A DNA stretch of 16,793 bases, from the NCBI GenBank assembly GCA_030636885.1, contig DAOVVY010000004.1, forward strand, positions 1-16,793, written 5' to 3'. The position numbers and the translations under genes were made by a program. Below the pieces are notes generated by a model that saw nothing but the letters and a program-made list of their open reading frames with translations, had not been told where the DNA came from and did not search any database. Source of the stretch: Candidatus Nanohaloarchaea archaeon (GTDB lineage: Archaea; EX4484-52; GLR71). This document shows positions 1 through 6,099 of the stretch, one piece after another. Position 1 is the stretch's first letter. Each line of letters opens with the position of its first letter.

Positions 1-543
1 CGAGAATGAAATATAATAACCAAGTTCAATAGCCCTTAAAAGCACATCCACTTTACCAGAAAAACAGTGCATTACAACTGGAACTTTAACCTCACGCGAC
101 AATATATCAACTGCATCAGACTCCCCATCCCATGAATGAATGACAATAGGCTTATTGATTTCATTTGCAAGAGCTATAAATTGCGAAAACCTTTCTTTCT
201 GAAGTGTGCGCATCTTTTCATCTTTTTCCCAATGATAATCAAGCCCGACTTCACCCACACCGATTATCTTGTCCTTATTCAGCCGAATCCAGTCCAGTTC
301 AGCCTCAAAATCAATATTGCTCAACTTCTGCGCATCAATCGGATGAAGCCCTGCAGTCGCATAAATAAAACCTTTATATTTCTCAGACAACGAAATAGCC
401 CCACGACTCCATGTAGCATTAGCACCCGATTCAATGATGAAATGCATATTTTTCTTAGCACGAGCTATGACCTCATCACGGTCCTCATCAAACCAATTAT
501 GCTGAAGGTGACAATGTGTATCCATCGTCTTGATATCGACCAT
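1..543 (-). CDS. tatD: TatD-family metal-dependent hydrolase/DNase (3' end cut off by window edge)
   Basis: Reading the minus strand from 543 gives 181 codons, open to the left edge. The N-terminus MDTHCHL carries the HxH metal-binding motif of the amidohydrolase-fold TatD family. Further along are AGLHP, GVGEVGLDY with the conserved glutamate, VIHSW, and VVMHCFSG near the window edge, all in the family order. TatD proteins are metal-dependent 3'-5' exonucleases or deoxyribonucleases acting in the cytoplasm, with roles suggested in DNA repair and degradation. The ATG at 543 is chosen because the TATA box at 566-575 lies about 27 nt before it and no GGTGA-type ribosome site is present, so the mRNA looks leaderless. 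ATGs at 549 and 525 are in frame alternatives. The gene diverges from the single-stranded DNA-binding protein gene. The family call is firm; the exact substrate is not shown. Confidence 0.9.
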   Translation of the reverse strand, partial: MVDIKTMDTHCHLQHNWFDEDRDEVIARAKKNMHFIIESGANATWSRGAISLSEKYKGFIYATAGLHPIDAQKLSNIDFEAELDWIRLNKDKIIGVGEVGLDYHWEKDEKMRTLQKERFSQFIALANEINKPIVIHSWDGESDAVDILSREVKVPVVMHCFSGKVDVLLRAIELGYYISFS

Positions 544-565
544 AAGCATAAATTGAAGAAAAAAG

Positions 566-575
566 CTTATATAAG
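566..575 (-). promoter_or_regulatory. TATA box of the TatD gene
   Basis: CTTATATAAG is centred about 27 nt before the ATG at 543, which would put the transcription start at or next to the start codon. The box is palindromic, so direction is taken from the gene it precedes. Confidence 0.55.
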
Positions 576-664
576 ATAAAAACCTCATCCTCTTAATAAT
601 ATTACCCTAATCCAACACCAAAAACAATAAAATATACAAAACAAAAACAAAAAATAGATACAAA

Positions 665-674
665 CATATAAAAG
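665..674 (+). promoter_or_regulatory. TATA box of the SSB gene
   Basis: CATATAAAAG stands about 54 nt before the first possible start at 724. A transcription start near 695 would leave a leader of about 30 nt that ends in the GGTGA ribosome site at 723-727. Confidence 0.5.
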
Positions 675-723
675 TTTCGACAAAAAGAATAATACTGTTC
701 ATAATAACAAAATATAATTATAG

Positions 724-1020
724 GTGATATACATTAAAATAAATGAATTGAATGTTGGCGCAAGCGATGTTTCCATAGAAGGAACAATCAAAGAGAAAGG
801 CGAAGAAAGAACCGTAAACACAAGGTTTGGATCTCGAAAAGTATGTACTTTTATCATAGAAGACGATACAGGTGAAATCAACTTCAGTCTTTGGGAAGAT
901 GACATATCAAAAGCAAAAGAAGGTGACGTAGTCACAATTACTGGCGCATATGTTACTGAATGGCAAAGCAAGTTCCAATTGAACATCCCAAAAAACGGAA
1001 CATTTGAAGTCAAGAAATAA
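724..1020 (+). CDS. Single-OB-fold single-stranded DNA-binding protein (RPA/SSB-like)
   Basis: A small protein with one OB-fold of the archaeal SSB/RPA type. It would bind single-stranded DNA during replication and repair. The family pattern is clear: INELNVG near the start, then EKGEERTVNTRFG, then IIEDDTGEINFSLW (the hallmark strand and tryptophan of the fold), then a glycine turn and KFQLNI near the end. No zinc finger or acidic tail follows, so it is a minimal one-domain form. The start is uncertain. GTG at 724 lies inside GGTGAT (723-728), which is itself the likely ribosome site. ATT at 733, exactly 5 nt after GGTGA, would give a protein beginning MKINELN, like family members. I keep 724 as the conventional start; the 733 form is 95 residues instead of 98. 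It diverges from a TatD nuclease gene, which fits a DNA maintenance role but does not prove a link. Confidence 0.85.
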   Translation: MIYIKINELNVGASDVSIEGTIKEKGEERTVNTRFGSRKVCTFIIEDDTGEINFSLWEDDISKAKEGDVVTITGAYVTEWQSKFQLNIPKNGTFEVKK

Positions 1021-1060
1021 TCTTTTATTTTATAATATGGTCTGGCATAAAACCCAGGCC
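1021..1060. terminator. Convergent intergenic region with T-rich tract and GC hairpin
   Basis: Directly after the SSB stop codon comes a T-rich tract (1021-1032), the usual archaeal termination signal. At 1039-1045 GGTCTGG can pair with CCAGGCC at 1054-1060 (seven pairs, one of them T-G) across an 8-base loop. The stem stands out in a very AT-rich stretch between the convergent SSB and aIF2-gamma genes. Confidence 0.4.
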
Positions 1061-1139
1061 AAAAACAAATTTTTTAAAAGTCCAAACTAATTCTATAAGA
1101 AACATATAAGATAAAAATAATTAAATTTTAAAGAAAAAA

Positions 1140-2369
1140 TCAATTCTTAAGATTGCCCCAACCGATAAGACGCCATCTTGCATTTATCTGCTTAGACATC
1201 ACTATCTTTTCACCATCTTCAATGCACAATGGTCTTTTAAGCTTGAATTTTGCAACTTTACCTGGAGCCACACAAACACCTATTGTCTTCTGTGTACCAG
1301 CATTCATAAGGACAACATCATTCTGCATAAGATTTATGGCAGACTTATCCTTATCGTCAGTTCCGACTTTATCAAGAAGATTGACTTCAACCATCATCTC
1401 ATCCTTAGCTGCTGGAAGAGTACCCGGTTTCCCTGCAAGCATACTTGCAAGATTATCAGATTTTGTCATGTAAGGATCCAACGACGTACTAATAGCTAAA
1501 AGACCACCAGGTCTACCAGTCTTAACATTGACTGCACCCTGTTTTATAGATTCAACTTTGGCTTTAACAGAACTCCATCGGTTCTTTTCACTAATACCAG
1601 GACATATCTCAATCTCATCACCGACATTCAAGACACCTTCAATAAGACCCCCACCAATTACACCACCTAAAAGTTTCTGTATACCAGTTCCAGGCCTGTT
1701 AATATCAAAACTTCTTGCAATATACATCTTAGGAGTTTTGGTCTCATCTCGTTTTGGTGTCACTATAACCTCTTCAATTGCTTTAAATATCATACCAATA
1801 TTGGCTCTATGAATCGCAGACACAGGAATTATAGGTGCATCTTCAGCAACACTACCTTTAACAAATTCTTTTATAGAATTATAACTTGCGATTGCCTCTT
1901 CTTTTGTCACAAGATCAATCTTGTTCTGGATAATTATAATTTTCTTAATTCCCGCAATATTCAATGCCTCAAGATGTTCAGCAGTCTGTGGTTGAGGACA
2001 CTTTTCATTTGCAGCAACTAAAAGTATAGCACCATCCATAAGAGCAGACCCTGTAAGAACAGTAGCGATAAGAGTCTCATGACCAGGAACATCAACAAAA
2101 GATACAGTCCTTAATATATCAGTATCTGCACCACAAAAGAAACATTTATCAAATGACGAATAAGCAAGATTAGCATCACATTTTGGACATTTACGTATAC
2201 TGACATCAGCATAACCAAGACGAATCGTTATCCCCCTTTTAAGTTCTTCAGAATGTTCATCCGTAAATTTACCGGTAAGTGCACTAGTCAATGTTGTTTT
2301 ACCATGATCGACATGACCGACAATACCAATATTTACCTCAGGAATCAAATAGGAATCATTTTTTACCAT
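1140..2369 (-). CDS. eif2g: Translation initiation factor aIF2 subunit gamma
   Basis: The GTPase subunit of archaeal initiation factor 2, which carries initiator Met-tRNA to the small ribosomal subunit. Counted from the ATG at 2369, the GTPase motifs are GHVDHGKT (18-25), RGITI (switch region, 45-49), DVPGHE (93-98) and NKID (149-152), followed by PVSAIH. A zinc knuckle typical of the gamma subunit follows the switch region, with cysteines 61, 64, 76 and 79. The C-terminal beta-barrel domains end with the family signature RWRLIGWG. At 409 residues it matches the usual length of about 410. The start is not certain. ATG 2369 gives MVKNDSYLIPEVNIG, which fits the family, and has a GATGAT motif upstream. 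ATG 2399 would add ten residues. The long extension further upstream, to 2615, crosses the LSm gene and promoter and is not real. It diverges from the LSm-TBP pair. Confidence 0.96.
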   Translation of the reverse strand: MVKNDSYLIPEVNIGIVGHVDHGKTTLTSALTGKFTDEHSEELKRGITIRLGYADVSIRKCPKCDANLAYSSFDKCFFCGADTDILRTVSFVDVPGHETLIATVLTGSALMDGAILLVAANEKCPQPQTAEHLEALNIAGIKKIIIIQNKIDLVTKEEAIASYNSIKEFVKGSVAEDAPIIPVSAIHRANIGMIFKAIEEVIVTPKRDETKTPKMYIARSFDINRPGTGIQKLLGGVIGGGLIEGVLNVGDEIEICPGISEKNRWSSVKAKVESIKQGAVNVKTGRPGGLLAISTSLDPYMTKSDNLASMLAGKPGTLPAAKDEMMVEVNLLDKVGTDDKDKSAINLMQNDVVLMNAGTQKTIGVCVAPGKVAKFKLKRPLCIEDGEKIVMSKQINARWRLIGWGNLKN

Positions 2370-2466
2370 AAGAACATCATCTTGATTAGAATATACCATA
2401 TTAGAAGTGAAACCTTTAAAAGAGTTATTGTGTCCGATACATAAAAAAATACAGAAAAAGCAACCA

Positions 2467-2510
2467 TTTATAAAGCTTTCTTTATAAAGGACATATAGAC
2501 CATTTATAAA
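2467..2510. promoter_or_regulatory. Divergent promoter region with three TTTATAAA palindromes
   Basis: Between aIF2-gamma (minus) and LSm (plus) the palindrome TTTATAAA occurs at 2467-2474, 2481-2488 and 2503-2510. The right-hand copy is centred 29 nt before the LSm ATG at 2536, and the left-hand copy would place a minus-strand start near 2444. Because the octamer is its own complement, each copy could in principle be read in either direction. Confidence 0.6.
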
Positions 2511-2535
2511 CAAATAAAATACAAGGCGATAATTT

Positions 2536-2760
2536 ATGAACGACTTCAGACCTTTAAATAAACTGGACAACTTCCAGAACAAGAAAATTGAAATTCTTCT
2601 TAAGAACACAAGCAAAATTACAGGCGTAATGAAAGCTTATGATCTAAATCTAAATATACACTTAGAAGACGCAGAAGAAATAAATTCAGATTCAACAATA
2701 AAACTAGGTACTATGTTATTAAGAGGCAGTATGATAATCAACATAAATGAAGCACAATAA
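2536..2760 (+). CDS. Sm-like archaeal protein (LSm)
   Basis: A 74-residue Sm-fold protein. Archaeal LSm proteins form ring-shaped oligomers that bind U-rich RNA and take part in RNA processing. The Sm1 motif covers roughly residues 15-48 and includes YDLNLNIHLEDAEE (35-48), with the aspartate and asparagine of the RNA-binding loop. The Sm2 motif LLRGSMIININ (61-71) holds the invariant RG pair. A short N-terminal helix precedes the fold, and the length is normal for the family. The ATG at 2536 has a weak ribosome site (GGCGAT, 2525-2530) and a TATA box about 29 nt upstream, so the leader is very short or absent. The TBP gene begins 18 nt after the stop, so the two are probably co-transcribed. 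Confidence 0.95.
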   Translation: MNDFRPLNKLDNFQNKKIEILLKNTSKITGVMKAYDLNLNIHLEDAEEINSDSTIKLGTMLLRGSMIININEAQ

Positions 2761-2778
2761 AAAAAGGGGTTTTTAATT

Positions 2779-3324
2779 ATGGCAAAAGATACAAAAATCA
2801 CAAACTGTGTTGTATCATGTGATACTCACTCAAAATTCGTACTAGAGCAACTTGCAGCACAATTACCCGACGCTGAATATGCACCTGAATCATTCCCGGG
2901 ACTCGTATATCGTGTTAAAGAACCAAAAGCAAGTGTTTTAGTATTCAGTACAGGAAAGATGATTTGTTCAGGAACAAAATCACTTGAACAAGCCACAATG
3001 GCAGTAAAAGCTGCACTTGTAAATTTCAGAAAGATTGGTGTGGAAATATCAGACAAACTAAACACAGAAGTTGTAAATATAGTTGCATCATCTGATTTAG
3101 GTTCGCCTATTGAACTTAACAATGTGATATTCAATCTTGACAACTGTGAATATGAACCAGAACAATTCCCTGGCGTAGTCCACCGAATTGATACCCCAAA
3201 AACTGTATTTCTTATATTCAGTTCTGGAAAAATTGTAATTACAGGTGCTAAATCAGTAAAACATCTGGAAGACGCAATCTTAGAACTTGAAAAAGAATTA
3301 AAAGAAATAAAAGTCCTTAAATAA
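2779..3324 (+). CDS. tbp: TATA-box-binding protein (TBP)
   Basis: The general transcription factor that binds and bends the TATA box and, with TFB, recruits archaeal RNA polymerase. The 181-residue protein is two direct repeats of the TBP saddle. Repeat 1 spans roughly residues 5-90 and repeat 2 roughly 97-181. Matching motifs are SFPGLVYR (38-45) with QFPGVVHR (129-136), and VFSTGKMICSGTKS (55-68) with IFSSGKIVITGAKS (146-159). The phenylalanine pairs expected to wedge into DNA are F39/F56 and F130/F147. There is no long N-terminal extension and no acidic tail. The start has a G-rich ribosome site (AGGGG) about 9 nt upstream. It follows the LSm gene by 18 nt. It is the only TBP seen in this window. 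Confidence 0.97.
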   Translation: MAKDTKITNCVVSCDTHSKFVLEQLAAQLPDAEYAPESFPGLVYRVKEPKASVLVFSTGKMICSGTKSLEQATMAVKAALVNFRKIGVEISDKLNTEVVNIVASSDLGSPIELNNVIFNLDNCEYEPEQFPGVVHRIDTPKTVFLIFSSGKIVITGAKSVKHLEDAILELEKELKEIKVLK

Positions 3325-3333
3325 GACTTTTTT
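3309..3333 (+). terminator. Hairpin plus T-tract at the end of tbp
   Basis: AAAAGTC (3309-3315) can pair with GACTTTT (3325-3331) across a 9-base loop that contains the tbp stop codon. The T-run to 3333 and further T-rich sequence follow. The structure lies between tbp and the convergent nre gene. Confidence 0.5.
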
Positions 3334-3344
3334 ATTCTTATTTT

Positions 3345-4580
3345 TTATTTTACATTTCTGAAATCAAAAAGCCTTCTCTGACTACGATAATCTTTAAGGA
3401 GCTTGCTTTCATTAAGATACTTTGAAAAATCTAACCGAACTCTACTTTTAAGATAAACCATGACCCCAGTAAGCGAATCAAAAACTTTGGGTTCTTTAGA
3501 AAATGCATCACGCACAGTCTCACGAAGAAGCCATACACCTAAAGGCACAGAATATTCTTCATATACCTCCCTTATCGACAATACAGACGCCTGAATCTTC
3601 TTCTTTTTAAGATATCGCGTCACAGGCAACCTTGTTGCATAATAACCCCCAGCCACATTAGACGCATAGCTTTTCCGACCCGCATACCTCTCATAATCAC
3701 TGTACATCACAACATCATCACCATTAGGGTTCCATACACTTTTGGGAAATGTCGTCTCAATACACTCAAATGCCCACGTACCAGGCATTACAAGCAACTC
3801 AAAATGATTACCTAAATACTCACTTGAAAAAACTAAAAACTGCCCCACCTCATCAAAATTACGTATCAAATCAATATGGTCTTTTGATAGCATATCATCT
3901 GTTGCAGTGATAGACCACCTAGTAGGAACAAGCTTTCTCTTATCACCCTCACCTAAAAGCCCGGCAGATAAAAGTTTAGTTATATGATTTTCAGATACAT
4001 TTTTATCACCTAGAATGGATATAGCTTCAGAAGCGCGAAGATCAGTATCCGACACAACCTTATCAACTTTAATAGGCACATGAGGATTGTCACATATATC
4101 AAGACTATTCATAATTCCGCAAGGTCCACTAGGTGCAACCCGAGAATATGCATCAATAGTGACATCAGGTTTTATGGGTCGTATATATTTTGCCTCAATA
4201 TCAAGCGGTTTAGATGCAAGAGCAATCTCTTGTATCTTTTCCAGAAAATTATTGCTCCGGTAAATATTTGTCTTAACACTTGAATTGATAAGTGATGACC
4301 GCAACCCAAATATCTTATCTATCGAATAACCTTTAGAGAACCAGTCAGAGGGACTGTCATAGATTGTAGTATCACCTTCCTCAGCAGGTGCAAGAGCACC
4401 AAAAGATACATCAGGATAACCTACTCGCCCCACAAATATGGAAGGTGGCGACGACCCGAAAAAATCAGTCTTGACACTTTGTGTAACCTTCTTCATATTT
4501 TCAAGACTTGAGAGTATAGGGCAATTAGCGTTACCACATAGTCCTTTACCTTTGCATCTAGCGCACAAGACCGCATCCAT
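3345..4580 (-). CDS. nreA: Nre-type archaeal DNA repair protein
   Basis: A 411-residue protein of the archaeal Nre family. Nre proteins take part in DNA repair and contact the sliding clamp PCNA. The N-terminus carries the expected zinc-finger-like cluster CARCKGKGLCGNANCP, with cysteines 6, 9, 15 and 20. It is followed by the family motif SIFVGRVGYPDVSFG and the conserved central block RVAPSGPCGIMN. The extreme C-terminus reads QRRLFDF (401-407), which fits a PCNA-interacting peptide with Q, an aliphatic residue three positions on, and an aromatic residue three further on. The second aromatic of a classical PIP box is missing. The ATG at 4580 directly precedes the cysteine cluster. The small gene ending at 4613 lies 32 nt upstream on the same strand, so the two may be co-transcribed. 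The A/B naming of the paralogue is a guess; the family is firm. Confidence 0.9.
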   Translation of the reverse strand: MDAVLCARCKGKGLCGNANCPILSSLENMKKVTQSVKTDFFGSSPPSIFVGRVGYPDVSFGALAPAEEGDTTIYDSPSDWFSKGYSIDKIFGLRSSLINSSVKTNIYRSNNFLEKIQEIALASKPLDIEAKYIRPIKPDVTIDAYSRVAPSGPCGIMNSLDICDNPHVPIKVDKVVSDTDLRASEAISILGDKNVSENHITKLLSAGLLGEGDKRKLVPTRWSITATDDMLSKDHIDLIRNFDEVGQFLVFSSEYLGNHFELLVMPGTWAFECIETTFPKSVWNPNGDDVVMYSDYERYAGRKSYASNVAGGYYATRLPVTRYLKKKKIQASVLSIREVYEEYSVPLGVWLLRETVRDAFSKEPKVFDSLTGVMVYLKSRVRLDFSKYLNESKLLKDYRSQRRLFDFRNVK

Positions 4581-4612
4581 ATCAATTATTGGAAAAAAAG
4601 AAATAAAAGATA

Positions 4613-5002
4613 CTAACTGAATTCACTGTCCCAGTTATCAGTTATAATATGTATCTTATACTTCGGACACCGCGTATCACAGTATAATTTATCAAGCATA
4701 TCCATAACAGAATCCTCATCCAGTCTGCCATCAAAAGATATATGAGCATCAAGATCATGTGTATAAAGCCTCAATCCAAAAGGAACGACAAGGACACCCT
4801 CTGACTTTTCCCATCCATCAACCTGACTTTCAGAATAGAGCACCCTATGATTTTTGTAGTCATACGACTTGACATCCATCGAATCTGTACCTTTCGGCAG
4901 TTCGACAGAATAATAGAGACCAACAGGTATTACCACAGCCGTCGGAGTACCTGAATTATTCAAGTATCGCTCATCTATATCCTTTCTTCGTTTTTTGGTC
5001 AT
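4613..5002 (-). CDS. Conserved-looking small protein of unknown function, upstream of nre
   Basis: I do not recognise this 129-residue protein. It begins with a very basic stretch (MTKKRRKD), followed by alternating hydrophobic segments suggesting a beta-rich soluble domain (TAVVIPVGLYYSV, GVLVVPFGLRLYTHD). An acidic helix and a CxxxC pair (CDTRC) come near the end. No signal peptide or membrane segment is visible. ATG 5002 is chosen because GGTGG (5012-5008) sits 5 nt upstream. The GTG at 5011 lies inside that ribosome site and is not a likely start. The gene ends 32 nt before nre on the same strand, so a joint transcript is plausible and would hint at a DNA maintenance role, but nothing in the sequence shows it. 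Confidence 0.7.
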   Translation of the reverse strand: MTKKRRKDIDERYLNNSGTPTAVVIPVGLYYSVELPKGTDSMDVKSYDYKNHRVLYSESQVDGWEKSEGVLVVPFGLRLYTHDLDAHISFDGRLDEDSVMDMLDKLYCDTRCPKYKIHIITDNWDSEFS

Positions 5003-5011
5003 CAAAACCAC

Positions 5012-5305
5012 CTTTTTTTAATTGTCTTCATTGCTGACACTTCACAGAAAAGACATATCCGAAAAAACATATTCATAATTTCAGATAAAAAGCAGATAAA
5101 AAAAGTTTAAATCACTCTGAATCAAAAAAATGCGCATCAAAACCGCGAAGAATCAACAAAGGCCTATACAAACTGCTTTCACAGCAGCATCAGAACAAGA
5201 CTATACAACACACTGACTAAGTTAAATTCTGAAATATTCATACTAAAGTCAGTAGACATATCATATATAAGACAGTCAAAATATATAAAAATTTCGGAAA
5301 AACTC
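5012..5305. other. Gene-poor interval with candidate promoters and small ORFs
   Basis: This 294-nt gap holds no clear gene. The minus side near 5085-5115 has TATA-like stretches that could drive the gene starting at 5002. A plus-strand ORF of 28 codons (5130-5216) starts about 21 nt after a TTTAAA box. A minus-strand ORF of 20 codons (5241-5179) starts 25 nt after a TTATATAT box. They overlap on opposite strands and neither has a recognisable product. A small hairpin, CTGCT with AGCAG, spans 5173-5187. The right end (5286-5305) is T-rich on the minus strand and may end the transcript of the next gene. Confidence 0.4.
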
Positions 5306-5812
5306 TCACTTCAACAGATGCTTGACCTCGGAACTGATAGCCTTACCAGTTATCGCATCAATCTTAATCTTATACAAGAACAGATTAGTACTAAACAATG
5401 TAATGGTCCAGCACTCATTCTTGTATTCATCATTATGATGAAGCGTTATAAATATTTTATTTGGTTCATGCGGATATTCAAGCTCAGATTTATCCATTGC
5501 AATCGACAGTATCTTTGTGATAGGTATAGCGACATTAGACATATCAATTGACTTGACTTCAGTCGTATGCACCCTTTTTGAAGTTTCGATATGATTGACA
5601 GAATCATGCGCAACCAAAAAGTTGGTAAGTTCACCAGTAGCATTATTAAAATAATTGTCATTCCATTTATCCAAAACATTATTGTCAGGAGTTATCATTG
5701 CAAAAGCAGATGCAAGAACAAGATTATTTTTATCGATCATCGCCTTTGCGCTCTCATCACACTCAACTTTAAAAATTGCATCTTTCTCAAGAAACTTAAT
5801 CTCATAATCCAT
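5306..5812 (-). CDS. Unknown 168-aa protein, weakly PepSY-like at the C-terminus
   Basis: I do not recognise the protein as a whole. The last 35 or so residues, WTITLFSTNLFLYKIKIDA followed by TGKAI, resemble the core of PepSY domains, which run W-hydrophobic strand-(I/V)DA-x-TG. The rest looks like a mixed alpha/beta soluble domain. ATG 5812 is chosen because a TATA box at 5857-5864 predicts a transcript start near 5835. That is downstream of the alternative GTG at 5848, whose extra residues would falsely suggest a short hydrophobic leader with cysteines. From 5812 no signal peptide or membrane segment is seen, which is unusual for PepSY proteins, since most are exported or membrane-bound. 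The gene stands alone between gaps. The family link is a weak inference. Confidence 0.7.
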   Translation of the reverse strand: MDYEIKFLEKDAIFKVECDESAKAMIDKNNLVLASAFAMITPDNNVLDKWNDNYFNNATGELTNFLVAHDSVNHIETSKRVHTTEVKSIDMSNVAIPITKILSIAMDKSELEYPHEPNKIFITLHHNDEYKNECWTITLFSTNLFLYKIKIDAITGKAISSEVKHLLK

Positions 5813-5856
5813 AAAACATCCACATCCCAATATTAATATTGCTAACACTTAAGTAA

Positions 5857-5864
5857 TTATATAA
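5857..5864 (-). promoter_or_regulatory. TATA box of the 168-aa protein gene
   Basis: TTATATAA is centred about 48 nt before the ATG at 5812, which gives a predicted leader of about 23 nt. It decides against the upstream GTG at 5848. Confidence 0.5.
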
Positions 5865-5945
5865 CCATCTACTTAATAACATATTAATTATAATTCTTTT
5901 ATGTCTTTGCTTTGACCTAAACACAAATAACACACAATCTAAACC

Positions 5946-5953
5946 TTTATAAA
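5946..5953 (+). promoter_or_regulatory. TATA box of the eL15-eS6 operon
   Basis: TTTATAAA, in the context CCTTTATAAAGC, predicts a transcription start near 5975. That is about 125 nt before the eL15 start and coincides with an ATG at 5974. Confidence 0.6.
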
Positions 5954-5973
5954 GCTTATTCTTAAACTTAATC

Positions 5974-6069
5974 ATGCGTATTCTTATTTTTAGAAATATT
6001 AATACTATCCTAGGATGTGAGCACACCACAATAGAATGTGGAAACCTTTCAAAAAAAGGTAAAGCTTGA
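5974..6069 (+). CDS. Possible leaderless 31-codon ORF in the eL15 operon leader
   Basis: An ORF begins MRILIFRNINTILGCEHTT and runs to a TGA at 6067-6069. Its ATG lies 25 nt after the centre of the TATA box at 5946-5953, the spacing expected for a leaderless archaeal mRNA. The eL15 ribosome site begins 20 nt after its stop. It contains two cysteines and a histidine (GCEH and ECG), but no family that I recognise. It could be a translated leader peptide, a tiny ribosome-associated protein, or simply a chance ORF in a structured leader. It overlaps two of the leader hairpins. Confidence 0.35.
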   Translation: MRILIFRNINTILGCEHTTIECGNLSKKGKA

Positions 6070-6094
6070 ACGGGATTGAGTTCGAAAAAGGTGA
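6026..6094 (+). promoter_or_regulatory. Structured leader upstream of eL15
   Basis: Three small hairpins can be drawn in a row. CCACA/TGTGG spans 6026-6041 with a 6-base loop. ACCTTT/AAAGGT spans 6044-6060 with a 5-base loop. TTGAAC/GTTCGA lies at about 6066-6085 with one wobble pair. The sequence AAAGGT recurs at 6087-6092 and overlaps the GGTGA ribosome site (6090-6094), so ACCTTT could pair either with the local copy or with the ribosome site. Confidence 0.35.
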
Positions 6095-6099
6095 ATTCA

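Noticed and set aside
136..579. 147-residue plus-strand ORF
   Set aside because: It is the antisense shadow of the TatD gene, whose motifs are unmistakable on the other strand.
2370..2615. N-terminal extension of aIF2-gamma of up to 82 residues
   Set aside because: It is hydrophobic low-quality sequence that runs through the promoter region and into the LSm gene; family members begin shortly before the VNIG motif.
5813..5848. Short hydrophobic, cysteine-bearing leader on the 168-aa protein (possible lipoprotein signal)
   Set aside because: The TATA box at 5857-5864 predicts a transcript start near 5835, downstream of the GTG at 5848, so these codons are unlikely to be translated. The stretch is also too short and lacks basic residues.
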